64,000 nucleotides of DNA from Montifringilla adamsi (taxonomy: Eukaryota > Chordata > Aves > Passeriformes > Passeridae). Position numbers and translations under genes: made by a program. The notes beneath the pieces were generated by a model, which was not told the DNA's origin, made no database searches, and saw only the letters and a list, made by a program, of their open reading frames with translations. The DNA is taken from assembly GCA_017590115.1 (NCBI GenBank), contig JAGGNK010009114.1, positions 15,651,433-15,715,432 on the forward strand, read 5' to 3'. Shown here piece after piece: positions 53,669-64,000 of this stretch; positions within the stretch are counted from its first letter, which is position 1, and each line of letters opens with the position of its first letter.

Positions 53669-56048
53669 AATTCAGGTGTCAAAGAACTTGCTATTTTTAT
53701 TTGACATTAAAAAAATGAGAAAGGAATACCAAAGATGAAGAAGCAGCCATTTTTCCATTTCAGTTCCTTAATGTGAGTTCTTCAGAGGGCTGGAACACTG
53801 GTTCAGAGAAGGAATACTGACTGCTGGGAAACAAGCTCTCCCTGTAGGTGTGATCTGACACAAAACCAGCATGTTTGTTAGTGCAAAGCCTGATGTGGAA
53901 TAGCTGACTAAAAAGGTCTTGGTGCATGCTCCATTTTTATTTAGGAGGGATGTGGCTTTTGTGAGGGGGAGTTCCACTGATACTACAAGAGGTCACCATT
54001 GACCCACAGAAAGGTTTCTCTGTACAGCACACCTGACACGAACATGAGAATCAGGATAGTTTTGGGGATTTTGACCTGAAAGGGATATGATTTGAATAAG
54101 GTCAACAAATCCTGGCAAGGTAAAAAGACTTCTGACAGCAAACTGATGATCTGTATCAGAAAACTGTTCATGGTGGAAGGAATTTGAAGACTTTCAACTC
54201 TTTAATAATAAGGTTCCAATGCCTGCTTGAGACAAAAGGTAGTTTAATTATTGGAGTAATTAATCTAGAGATATGTTGAAATCTTCAGCCCTGGAAATCA
54301 AAGATTGGAAATCTTTTGAAAAGTAGATCAAATTAGTGTTACAGCATTGATGCAGAAATGTAGACAATAGTTGACTCATATTGTCCAAAGCACAAATTCA
54401 CAATCAAGAGTAAATAAATGAGTCAAAGTTATTTAGGCTGTAATATGGAGGATACTGGAGGAAATGATCAGCTGACACATCAGTCTTTAAAAGTGGTGTT
54501 TGAATTGGTACTTTGCTTTATGATTTGGCTTTATTAACATATTAACTATCAGAATATTGTCTAGAATTCTTTTATGTTGGCCTGTTTTTTATGGTATAGC
54601 TTTCTCTCATTTTTTTTCCTTTCTGTATTCTGGTCTTGTTTTATATTCATAAATAAATAAGAGATTAATTTTTAATGTACTTGTTTTCGTTAGTTGAAAA
54701 CATGTGCTCATAGCTTATTGGTATTAGTTCTCCAAAAATAAGTAAAAACCAAATTGTTGTGATTCCTGATATGATATTTCAGAGGTTGAAATCTAATTTA
54801 CCCCTACTAAGAATCCAGACCAGCAGTGACACGTTTTCATACCAGATTACCTAAACATGGCAACTCAGCAGCTGAGAACCACCATAGACAAATGAGCCAG
54901 AATGTGGTCAGGCAGGTTGTTTCCCTGGAGAAGCAGTGCTCTGCAACTTCATACTTCCTTCACTCCATCTGTTTTTTCATAACAGGGTATCTCTTGTACT
55001 CTTTTGACAGATACTGCCAAAATTGCTGTTGGTGTTAAGTATAATAAATTCTGTCCAACTCATAGTGCTCTGGGACCTGTCACTAAGTCACTTAAAAATC
55101 CTTTGAAAAGTATTTTTTACATGAGAGTATTTGGGATTTATCACAGACTAAGCAACCAAATGAAAATAAAATGTGCGACTTAAGCGAAGTAATAACTTGA
55201 GACTTTCTAAACACCATAGTCATGTCCTTCATTGACCCCAGGATTGGGAAACAGAAATACTGAACTTGCTGGCAGATCCTTTCAACTCTACTGGAATCCA
55301 AATTCCAGTGTAAAATAACTTAATTTTAGAAGAAAATTAGAATTTTAAAATCCATTTTCTTAGGGACAGCACTGCTGTGATTGACCTTGAAAAATTTGTC
55401 TCTTTATAAACTTGCTCTAAAACATCCTGCCACTTCTTTTCTTTTTTTCGCAGTGCCTGAAGCTGAGATGTATTGATGTTAGTTTTCAGCATTATTATTT
55501 GTTCTGCAGAGTGAACTTATTGTGTAATTATATCTACCAGTACCAGTAGCTACCATCAACTGTCACCCAAACAGAATTACTGGGTAAAACAGTCCTTCAC
55601 AGAAAACTTTTGCAGTTATTCTTGTGTTAAATCACACTGTGTCACTCCCAAAGATATCCCACAACCAGTTGTGTGCTGCATCCTAAAGGAAAGGGAGCTG
55701 AAAATCACAATGGTTTCTAGATAAAACAGAAATGATGGCAGTATCATCTTTCCTTCAAACTCGTTCTGGGCTCCTGTGATCCTTGCAAAGAAGTGACACA
55801 TTTGTGTGGTCCCTAGCAAGTGCTGATAACACCTTGCTTACAGCATAAAGGTGCCACTGGGAAATCTCAGAGATAAGCAGCAGTTAAACTCAGGCTGTTT
55901 GTTGAAGGGTCACACGTGTTAGGAGTATTATCCACTGGCATTTGGCCATAAGCCTTGCCTGTGATTACTGCATCAATCAGTTGTACATAAAAGGGAGGAA
56001 AAGGGAGGATTGCCAGGTTTTTCTTGTTACCTACCAGTGCAGTGCAAA

Positions 56049-56133
56049 GACAAACAAAAAAACCCACACCATCAACAACAATAAAAAAACCAAACAAAAA
56101 AAAAGAAAAAAAAGAAAAAAAAAAAAAGAAAGA
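56049..56133 (+). repeat. A-rich low-complexity tract
   Basis: About 85 bases composed almost entirely of A with scattered C and G, ending in AAAAAAAGAAAGA. It could be the decayed tail of a plus-strand retrocopy, but the upstream sequence is not recognisable as one and no target duplication was seen. Confidence 0.85.
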
Positions 56134-56431
56134 TGTGGGAGTTGATTTTGCACTCCCTTAGAGCTCTCAAATTGCATGTCTGCATGGCAGGTGTGACATG
56201 ACAGGTGAAGGTGCACGCTCCTCATGAGTGGGACACTCAGTGGCAACTGGCCCATGGCTTTGGCTGCTTGAGCAACAAGGAGCTGCTTGAGTACACACCA
56301 TGCCCTTGAGACAATACCTTGGGCCTCCTATTATAAACATGAGGCAAATTTACACCTAGAAGGTGCCACTTGAGCACATCAAAAAGCTAACATAGGTATT
56401 CCAGCCTACTCCGGGTGCCAGCTGAACTCAT

Positions 56432-57261
56432 TCACTGTCTCATACCAGCCTTGGATTTTGCCAACATAAAGCATTCCACAAGTAAAATGCTCATGTGAGA
56501 GCAGTTCCTTAAGAATTTTTCTAGAACTTTTTGACCACTGATAGTAGTGGAAGGCTCAGTGCACTCAGCATCTGAGTGCCATATAAAGCACTCATATAAT
56601 GAAATATAATTCCTGTCCGCAGTCAGACACCAGCACAAGTACTGGCAGCACACATTCCCTGTGGCAAGGACCTCGTGTACCTTGAAGTTTCCTATCACAC
56701 CAGATGCATACTCTGTTCTGCTTTGATTTTACATGAAACATGCGTGTTCCATCAGATATTTCCAGGGATGGGAAACTTTTAAGAATGCTCGTTGTTCTCT
56801 GTGATAGCAGCAGGGTTTTGTTTGCTTCCGTGTGCTTGAATAGCCTGAGGAGTTCATAAATGTGTTTGATTTGCATTGAGTGAAGAACCTTAGAAACTGC
56901 TGGGATGACCAATGAGAAGAACAAGTTAATACAGCAAGCAATTGGTTGGTGTGCAACTCTCATTTTTGGAAAACTAGATGGTTTCATTTAGTTTTCCTAT
57001 GATGGCATATTCTTGAGCCGAGGTCAGAGACAGATAGTTCAAAACATCTTGTAGATTGCAACAAAGCAATCTTTGCAGACAATAGACCTTACAGGTCCCT
57101 GATGTTCTTTCTTCATTCCAGAGAGGGTTTGAACCATGGGGTTTTGCAGCCAGACCCACCTGCAGGTGCTCTGAAGACACCTTCTGCATACAGTGTCCAG
57201 TGCTTGATTTATGTGCAAACATCTGGAAGCCTCCACACTTCACTGCATCATTGCACAACAA
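56432..57261 (-). other. overlapping minus-strand open frames, unrecognised
   Basis: On the minus strand, open frames of 95, 131 and 88 codons follow each other with frame changes over 830 bases, an arrangement that a frameshifted old coding sequence could give. One segment is cysteine-rich, with a C-x2-C-x10-C-x3-C spacing and later C, Y and F residues (about 56590-56700). That is loosely like the C-terminal cysteine-rich domain of piggyBac-type transposases. The upstream segment shows no catalytic-domain motif, so the similarity may be chance. I do not call a gene. Confidence 0.12.
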
Positions 57262-57320
57262 GGCATGGACAAGCAGTTCTTCCAGTGGGAAATTAAATGT
57301 AATCTAGCCCAGTCTCTAGA

Positions 57321-57346
57321 GTATTTATTGACAAGTATTTATTGAC
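57321..57346. repeat. tandem duplication, 14-bp period
   Basis: GTATTTATTGAC occurs at 57321-57332 and 57335-57346, separated by AA. A simple local duplication. Confidence 0.85.
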
Positions 57347-59110
57347 TGTCCTCTGGGGCCTTCCAGAGTCTCACAAAAGATTAAATAGGGACCTCTATCA
57401 CATCCTTGGAAATGCTGATTGAAAATGGTGGCTCAGAGATTATACTGAACATGGATAAAAAGTAGTCATCTATCACTGGTGGTTAATCTCTTTTTCAGAA
57501 AGGAGACCATATTGATCAGAATCAGAATGCTTGAAGTTAGGTACACTTTAGACGACAGTATTGGCACCTACACATGCATCAATAAGGCTATTTTAATGTC
57601 TCTTATATCATTCTGCTCAAATTATTTCCTTGGCTCTTCTATCATCCTTCTAAAAACTTATCGATCTCTTATTTTCCTTTATAGTTGTTTTATGCCTGGG
57701 TGTTCTTTGCTGCAATGAAGTTGCAGATTTCTAATGCTGTTTTAATTTCACCAAGACTTTCATTTGTTAAGTTACAGTCTCAGAGTGTAAATAGGTAGTG
57801 AATCTAATGGACTTGCTTTCAGTCCGTGTCCCTCAGTTCCTGGTGCTCTTGTTAAAGCAGTCTTTCTTGGAAGTTTCAGGATTATTCTTAAACTGTTAAA
57901 AAATGCTGAAAAGAAGTCAAGGATAATTTTTTCTAGTTTTAGAGGAATGAGAGTAGGGGGAAAAAGAATAATTTTATGTCACTTTTTACATTCTTCTTTC
58001 CTTTTTTGGTAATTAACTTCAATTCAAATGGTGACATTTTCATCTTTTCAATCTTACTGCTCTTTCCCCTGATTAGCATCAAGAAGATGATGAGAAAACA
58101 TGGTTGTGTATGAGTTTTCAAACAGCCCTGAGTGTTATCTAAGGGTGAATGTAAAGGGACTATTTTGGTAGATCATCACCTCTGACAGAACCCAAGGCAA
58201 CTATAAACTGTTGAAAAGGACATAACCCAATTTTCTACTTTGTTTGTTTCCTTTCTTCACAGTAAAAGGGCATATAAACACTATCAACATTTCAGGCTCT
58301 GGAAAATGTCTCCAAGACTTCACATGGGAGATAAAAAAGTGCTGAAACTTTCTTCTCTTGCTGTGTTGGCAATATCTTCCTGCAACCAAAGGTCATTCAT
58401 AGTAAAACCTGGGGTTGGCTGAACATGATGTATTTGGTAGGTCAAGCTGGCATGGAATATATGATTCATTTTGTAATGAAAGTTAGCCTTTTTAAATTTT
58501 TTTCCCCATGCTGGTTGAGTGATGGAGCTGTTTTCTCGTTTGGCTTGTTCCATTTAAAAGTCCATTTGTAGATTTCTCTCCAAGGTAAACATCTCTAGAT
58601 CATTAAATGTACCCTGCAAACACCATCACTAATAAAAAAGCAAAAAAGCCTGCTTGATTCCACACACGAAAAAAAAAGTTTTGCACATAGGCAACACTCC
58701 TTATATGCAAATATGTGAAGGAAGTACACGTTACTGACATTACAGGAAAAGCTTGACAAATTACTGCTCTGGACCTGAAGAAGAAAAAGACCTCAGAACT
58801 TACTATTTTTAGGGCAAAAGGATGAAAAGAATGGTTCACGGTTCACCGTAAGTACTTGAAGAGGTGGGATTAATCTTTCTGTCACTGGGAGATTCACAGC
58901 TAGCACAGCCAGTTGTAGCTAGAACCTGCAGATTATCAGGCTGATAGGACACAGGTTGCTAGTTCTGCATCAGTTCAGGCAGAAATCTGCACTGTGGCAG
59001 AATGGCAAAGAGTCAATATGACACGTGTGATGGTATATCTTGCAGCAAGTGTTTGGATATGAAGTAGGTTCCGGTGTAATTTACAATCTTCTCCAGAGTT
59101 GCTTTCCCTG

Positions 59111-59146
59111 AAGAAAAAAAAAGAAAATTAAAAAAAAAAAGAAGAG
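59111..59146. repeat. A-rich low-complexity tract
   Basis: Runs of A interrupted by single G or TT. No retrocopy body recognised upstream. Confidence 0.85.
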
Positions 59147-59283
59147 TATTCACCCTTCTACTTTCTGTGCCATGTAACTGAATATAATATTTGATGTAAT
59201 TTCAAACAAACATTTTGGCAATGAGGACCATATGCTCTGTAAATAGTCCATCAAAGTCAGAATGCTAATATGAGTTGTTGTTT

Positions 59284-59298
59284 GCTGCTGCTGCTGCT
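59284..59298. repeat. (GCT)5 trinucleotide repeat
   Basis: Five perfect GCT units. It is short and not in a recognised gene. Confidence 0.9.
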
Positions 59299-60588
59299 TT
59301 TCCCAGAAATCAACCTTTCATGCAGAGTCTTGACAATTTTGAAGAAATCAGAAGAAAGCACAGATTCTGTAACAAGTTCCATTTTAAGAGCTGTTTCTTT
59401 AATCTGTAAAACAAGTCATAACATAACATGAAGTTATGTCTTTTAAATTAAACATTTGGCAAGATGCTGTGCTAAGGTACTCCATGATGCTAAATGAGTA
59501 ACAAATTCTCTGTGACTGCCTTTGTAATTGGATAAGCAGACTTGCATGCCATCACAAAGACCTTAATTTACTACATTTTGTATGAGATTCAGTCATGAGC
59601 TGTCAATTATTTGCGCTGTGGGTTGTTTTTCTTGTTTTCTTCATTGTTATCTGTGCCTCAACTGTTGTCTAGAATTTGTGACACAGTTGTAAACTTCTGG
59701 CCTTTTGGAAAAATCCTCATTGAATCAGCAGTTTCTGCTATGTGCTTTCAGGCTAGTTCCTTCTCAGCACAGAAGGGGTCTGTGTGTTGGTGTTTCTTTA
59801 TGTCTGTTGCACATCCTAAATCTTCCCCGACTACAGCTGCACTCATTCCCCTAATCTACTGTGCTTCCACCTGTTGATAACTTTTCTCTTGGAATTTCTT
59901 TTATGAAGGCAGAAATTTAAATCCACCAGTGACTTTAAAGGAATTGTTGTCATCTCATTCCTTGTCTCCTGGTAATGGGCACAGCAAATTGTACTTTGCC
60001 ATTTCTAATGCCCAAAAAGCAGCTCGCTTTTCCTTACCACTGTTGTCAGCATTATCTGTTGTTTGCTAATCATGGTCTCTTACTTCTTGTAATGGTTCCC
60101 GAGCAAACGAGGCCATAGGCTAGAAAAGGGCAGTTGTTTTGCACAGTCATTGTTATTAATCTGCACAGGCTGCACCAGCCCACGTGTCAGGCCCTGCTGC
60201 CCAGCCAGGCCGGGGCTCAGTCCGTCCTCTCTGTGTGCTTCCTCTGGGTGTGCTGGCATGATGAGCCTGAACTGCAGGGCTTCAGCCCTCCCTTGTTAGT
60301 GCATTCCTGCACTGGCAAATCCTGTGAGTGCCTGTCTAATGCCAAAGTGTCTGGGAGAGCAAAGAAGGACCTTTATATTCAGAATTTTCATCTCCTTTGA
60401 GCAGCCTTGCGTGGTGAATGCTCTGTACTCCTCTGCTGCGCTCTGACTTGGGTCACCAGCTGTCCATCTCCTCAGAATATTATCAGTGAGGGAATACTGC
60501 ACATGTGTAGCTGTCACTGCTTTGTACAGATACTTCAGAGTTTAAAATCTACACATGTCCCAGTTTTTCAAAGCTTCACAGGAGTCTT

Positions 60589-60615
60589 ACCAGAAGGTGT
60601 GGACCACCTTCTGGT
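60589..60615. other. 11-bp perfect inverted repeat
   Basis: ACCAGAAGGTG (60589-60599) and CACCTTCTGGT (60605-60615) are exact reverse complements around a 5-base loop. At 11 bp it is the longest perfect inverted repeat that I found in the window. It may be a stable hairpin or a palindromic protein site; no gene context decides. Confidence 0.85.
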
Positions 60616-60988
60616 CTGTTTACTATATACCCTAGCCAATGACTTGGCAAAGATGCAGTTTGGGAAAATTCCTGTGATCTGGATAGAATTGAAGTCAAGA
60701 GGAGGAATCCTGTTGCATTAACATTTGGATTAGAGCTCTACTGAAGATCTTCAGCTGTACAAACAGATACCAAAGTTTTCCTGTTGGCAAAACATATTGA
60801 AAATCCCTTGTTGCTGTCATCTGTAGATGCTGTTCAGCAGAAACAAAATGCAGACGGTTGAATATGCTTTAGAGGAGAAGTCCTGGGATAGACTTCAGAC
60901 ATTTAGCAGGAAGTGGATGAAAAGGCCCATGTTGTAGGGTTAGTTCAGAGTGTGTGACAGATTTTATCACATTAAGAGGCAGAAAAGA

Positions 60989-61100
60989 GTATCACAGATT
61001 TTAAGGCCCAAAGATGATATTTAACCCTTCTTATAATGTAGGTCATGTAGTCACCCATTTGTTTATCATATATGTTTATCAGCTATTTCTTAAGCTGTAC
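60989..61100 (-). repeat. old CR1-like 3' end fragment
   Basis: Begins ATCACAGATTTTAAGGCCCA and continues AAGATGATATTTAACCCTTC, then TATAATGTAGGTCATGTAGT and CACCCATTTG. This follows in order the reverse-complement 3' end of an old reptile/bird CR1 subfamily that I recall as TCACAGATTTTAAGGCCAGA, then TCATCTAGTCTGACC and TATAA-CAGGCCATAGA. The element would lie on the minus strand with its 3' end at about 60989. It is highly diverged and the 5' limit is unclear. Confidence 0.5.
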
Positions 61101-62566
61101 AGATGTGGATTTGGGATAAGAGGAGTGTAACACAGTATCACATCTATAACTCTATTATCAAAATATCAGATGTAGGTGTCTTCCTCTGTTGCACCAGAAC
61201 TTCACTTACTAATGAGGTCTTTCTCTGCCTGTGGCTACCCATTCCTCTGTGCTTCTCTTTATGTTCTTGTATATCTTTTCCATTTCTATGAACAAGAAGA
61301 AATCAAAATGCATGGTGACTGTATGCAATTTGCATACTATACATACTGTAATTTCTCCGAAGGTGACATATTGACAGCATGTGTAAGTTATTTATCTGCA
61401 AAAGGTGTGAGCTGAGTTCCAGAGGAGTCTGCATTGCTAGGAAATAACTCCCCCTCTGAACACACACCAGCTGCGCCCCTTTTTCACCGAGGTGTTTGCA
61501 TCATGTCACCACCTGACATCATTTGCCCTGGAGGCTCCAGGAAGGAATAGAATGGTTGCCATGTTAATTAGAGGAGAGTGATAAAACCTGATGTTTTATT
61601 TATTTTCTTGAAGAGGGATTTGTGTTTCTTATCTTGTTTTATGGTAATATTTTATGATGAATTTTTTGAGGTTTAGCACAGAGTCAGTTCTCCTGAGGAA
61701 CAAGGGATACAGCAAATTACAGAGGCCTTCAGTGCTTGAGATTTCTCAGTAAAATTAACCCACCCGTGACTGCAGTTAATTAACTGTCATCACATGCTCA
61801 AGGACCCTAACTTAGCTCCTGATGTTATAGATAGAATTAGACATGTGCACTGTTAAAGCATTTATCTCTGCTGACTGAGATAGAATCTGTACTGTGATTA
61901 AAACCACTAGTTTACAAACACAGCAAATAGCTGACAGTTGCAGCAAGTTATGCCAGGAAGGGAACAGAGTTGTCTATGTCCATTTCACAGAGGTTCAAGA
62001 TCTGAGCACCTTTGTGGGTATTTGCTCACAGTGATTATTTTGCCTTTGGATTATTTGGTTTTTGGCAGAATTCATGGAGTATGGTTATTGCGTTGCTGTA
62101 ACTACAAGGATAAGTCTGGATGTAAGAGTGACCCATGGCAATTAAAACAACTCAACTCTCCTCTTGGAACAGAGCTGGACTAGAAAGCCAAGCAGACAGA
62201 GAATAATAATTGTGGGTTTTTTGGTCTCAGATTAGTCATAGTTCAAGTTTAGTCTTCAGACTATGCTGTCACACATAATGAGACCTTTGTTGAAAATCAA
62301 AGATTTAATCCCTTCCTTGTGAATTTCCAGAGGTATTATTTAAAGACAAAAAGGCAAAGACCTGACTTCTATGGATACCTTGCTTTACAGATCCATTTTA
62401 CTTGAACAATTTGACTGGACTAATCCACACTGCAGTCTTGGTATTTAGATTATTTTAGTTTTTATGCTCTCCAAGCATGCACGTGGTATCATCTTTCTAA
62501 ATACTGTGTATAGTTCAACTAGAAGATACAATTTCCACAAACATCTATAATACACAAGAAAGCTTA
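61101..62566. other. unique sequence upstream of the LTR, no gene
   Basis: No gene recognised. Moderately AT-rich, without simple repeats of note. Confidence 0.55.
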
Positions 62567-62571
62567 GGTGG
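62567..62571. repeat. 5' target-site duplication GGTGG
   Basis: GGTGG immediately before the LTR. The same five bases follow its end at 63158-63162. Five-base duplications are usual for ERVL-type and many other retroviral integrations. Confidence 0.8.
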
Positions 62572-63157
62572 TGTCCTGGTTTTGGCTGAGAAAATTTTCT
62601 TCTTAATAACTGGCACAGTGCTGTGTTTGTGTTTAGTATGAGAATAATGTTGGTAGCACAGTGATGTTTTAGTGGTTGCTAAACAGTGTGTGCTTTAAGT
62701 CAAGGACTTGTCAGTGTCTCACTATCTGCCAGTGAGGAGGTGCACGAAAAGCTGGGAGGGAGCAGGGTCAGGACACCTGACCTAAACTGGCCCAAAGGGA
62801 TGTCCCATACCACAGAAAATCCTGTTCAGGGTATAAACTGGGGGAATTGGGTAGGGTGGCACCAGTTGCTGCCTGGGGATGGACTGGGCATCAGTCATGG
62901 ATAGTGAGTGATTGCATTGTGCATCACTTCTTTTCCTTGGGTTTTAGTTCTCTCCTTTTCATTACAATTATTTTTATAATTGTCATTATTGCTACTACTA
63001 TTGCTTATTTTACGTTGCTTCAATTATTAAGTTGTTCTTATCTCAATCCACAAGTTTTGCTTTTTTGTTCCAATTCTCCCCACCATCCCACCAAGGAGAA
63101 GGGAGTGAACAAGTGGCTGCGTGGCAATTCTTTCCCAGCTGGGGTTAAACCACCACG
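62572..63157 (+). mobile_element. solo LTR of an avian ERVL-type endogenous retrovirus
   Basis: A 586-base LTR starting TGTCCTGGTTTTGGCTGAGA and including GTGCTGTGTTTGTGTTTAGT and ATGAGAATAATGTTGGTAGC, as in the ERVL-type LTRs abundant in passerine and other neoavian genomes (family recognised from memory; exact subfamily not assigned). A TATA box, TATAAA, is at 62832-62837, in keeping with a plus orientation. It ends GTTAAACCACCACG; the expected terminal CA reads CG, a likely single substitution. No internal gag/pol sequence or second LTR is present, so it is a solo LTR left by LTR-LTR recombination. Open frames inside it (62686-62904, 62847-63209) are not genes. The intact ends and matching duplications imply insertion was not very ancient. 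Confidence 0.88.
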
Positions 63158-63162
63158 GGTGG
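63158..63162. repeat. 3' target-site duplication GGTGG
   Basis: Exact match to the five bases at 62567-62571, which fixes the LTR boundaries at 62572 and 63157. Confidence 0.8.
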
Positions 63163-64000
63163 AGAAAGAAAAAAGTCCAATAAGAGAAAGACCATTTAGT
63201 TCACACTAACTTCAAGCACAGATAATTGTTGATTGGGGCTACTTGAAGCAATTGCAATATGAACAACAACAAAACTACTAATATTTTTAATTAATTAGTG
63301 TCACATATCAACAAAATACCTCTGAAAAATACCTTTCTTATTCCAGATTTTTACTGGTTTTTGTAGTTTTTGCTGAAAAAAACTTTTGGGTTTACCTTTA
63401 AGCTCTTTGCCCTGGCTGTGATTTTAACAAGAAGGGTTTTTTAAATTCAAATAGCATGTTATTCACAATTTTTCAGTGTCTTGTGCTTGATTACATTATC
63501 AGCTTGCCTTCTGTACTTGCTGTCTTGCTGCTAATAATGTTACAGATCATATAATGAAGTTAATAATGAAAGCAACTGTGTACTTTCATCATCTGTACCA
63601 CCAGTGTACACAAATTAATAGAGACTGCTGCAATAATTTTGGAGACTTGATAACCCACCATGTGTGAGAGGCTTAACCCATCAGGTGTGCTTCCTTTTGG
63701 TCATGTTGCACCATTCTTCTCCAAGTTCATTTCTTGCTGAGAAAAAAAGAGGAATTTTCATACTGTTTCCTATTTCAATAAAACCTTTAGATTTTATTGA
63801 AATAATTTGCAAAAAAACCCCAAACTAGTCAGACCAAAAATAGTACAAAGACACAAATTTTTCTCTAATTGTCACAGATTTGAACAATATGTTCTTGCCT
63901 ACAATTAAAATGCATCACTTTACAAAGCTGTTTATGCAGCACATGAATTACTTGGAATAAGTTTCATTATGGTGATTAATATGCATGACACTGCATCACA
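63163..64000. other. AT-rich unique sequence, no gene
   Basis: No gene or repeat recognised after the LTR to the window end. Confidence 0.55.

Larger units (their letters stand above)
45721..56048. other. AT-rich unique sequence, no gene
   Basis: No gene or mobile element recognised in about 10 kb. It contains an AAAC microsatellite and one imperfect tandem duplication, listed separately. Open frames are short and evenly distributed on both strands. Confidence 0.6.
57347..60588. other. AT-rich unique sequence, no gene
   Basis: No gene recognised. It has an A-rich tract at 59111-59146, a (GCT)5 run at 59284-59298, and a mildly GC-richer patch at about 60170-60300 with stop-poor frames but no domain. 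Confidence 0.55.

Noticed and set aside
62686..63209. Open frames of 72 and 120 codons
   Set aside because: They lie inside or run out of the solo LTR, which is non-coding.
1..64000. tRNA, snRNA, well-known microRNA, CRISPR or prokaryotic features
   Set aside because: A reading for characteristic motifs found none, and a CRISPR array or operon is not expected in vertebrate DNA. No systematic covariance search could be run.

Overview
The window is a gene-free stretch of bird nuclear DNA. I found no coding gene I would defend on either strand. The open frames are short (longest 177 codons), overlap one another on both strands, lack family motifs or codon structure, and are what chance gives in 64 kb. 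The best taxonomic evidence is a complete solo LTR at 62572-63157. It resembles, from memory, the ERVL-type LTRs common in passerine and other neoavian genomes, and it has a perfect 5-bp target duplication. Decayed CR1 LINE pieces, the sparse repeat content, the absence of mammalian-type SINE/L1 sequence and the mostly AT-rich background agree with a bird macrochromosome intergenic or long intronic region. I cannot place the locus.

Layout. 1-16 kb: AT-rich unique sequence, with two adjacent hairpins (4695-4775), homopolymer tracts, and weak old-repeat signals near 11.9 and 12.3 kb. 16-18 kb: two diverged copies of a roughly 190-200 bp non-coding block lie in the same orientation about 1.5 kb apart, with a weak candidate non-coding exon between them. 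18-29 kb: unique sequence with homeodomain-site-rich stretches that look like conserved non-coding elements. It also holds a near-perfect 91-bp copy of local sequence inserted 1,344 bp downstream, between 18-bp direct repeats and beside a 13-base C run. 28.5 kb: a possible CR1 reverse-transcriptase remnant. 29-41 kb: unique sequence with short tandem duplications and one enhancer-like stretch near 35.9 kb. 41-46 kb: a minus-strand CR1 3' fragment and two GC-rich islands (about 42.0-42.4 and 45.3-45.7 kb), the second holding a GACA microsatellite. 46-62 kb: AT-rich unique sequence with A-rich tracts, a perfect 11-bp inverted repeat at 60.6 kb and an old CR1-like 3' end at 61.0 kb. 62.6-63.2 kb: the solo LTR.

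No gene cooperation can be described. If the window has a function it is probably cis-regulatory. The most unusual observations are the local templated insertion (24.9 kb), the ancient paralogous non-coding pair (16.3/17.8 kb) and the double hairpin (4.7 kb). Conservation and family names come from recall and visual comparison; no alignment or search was run.
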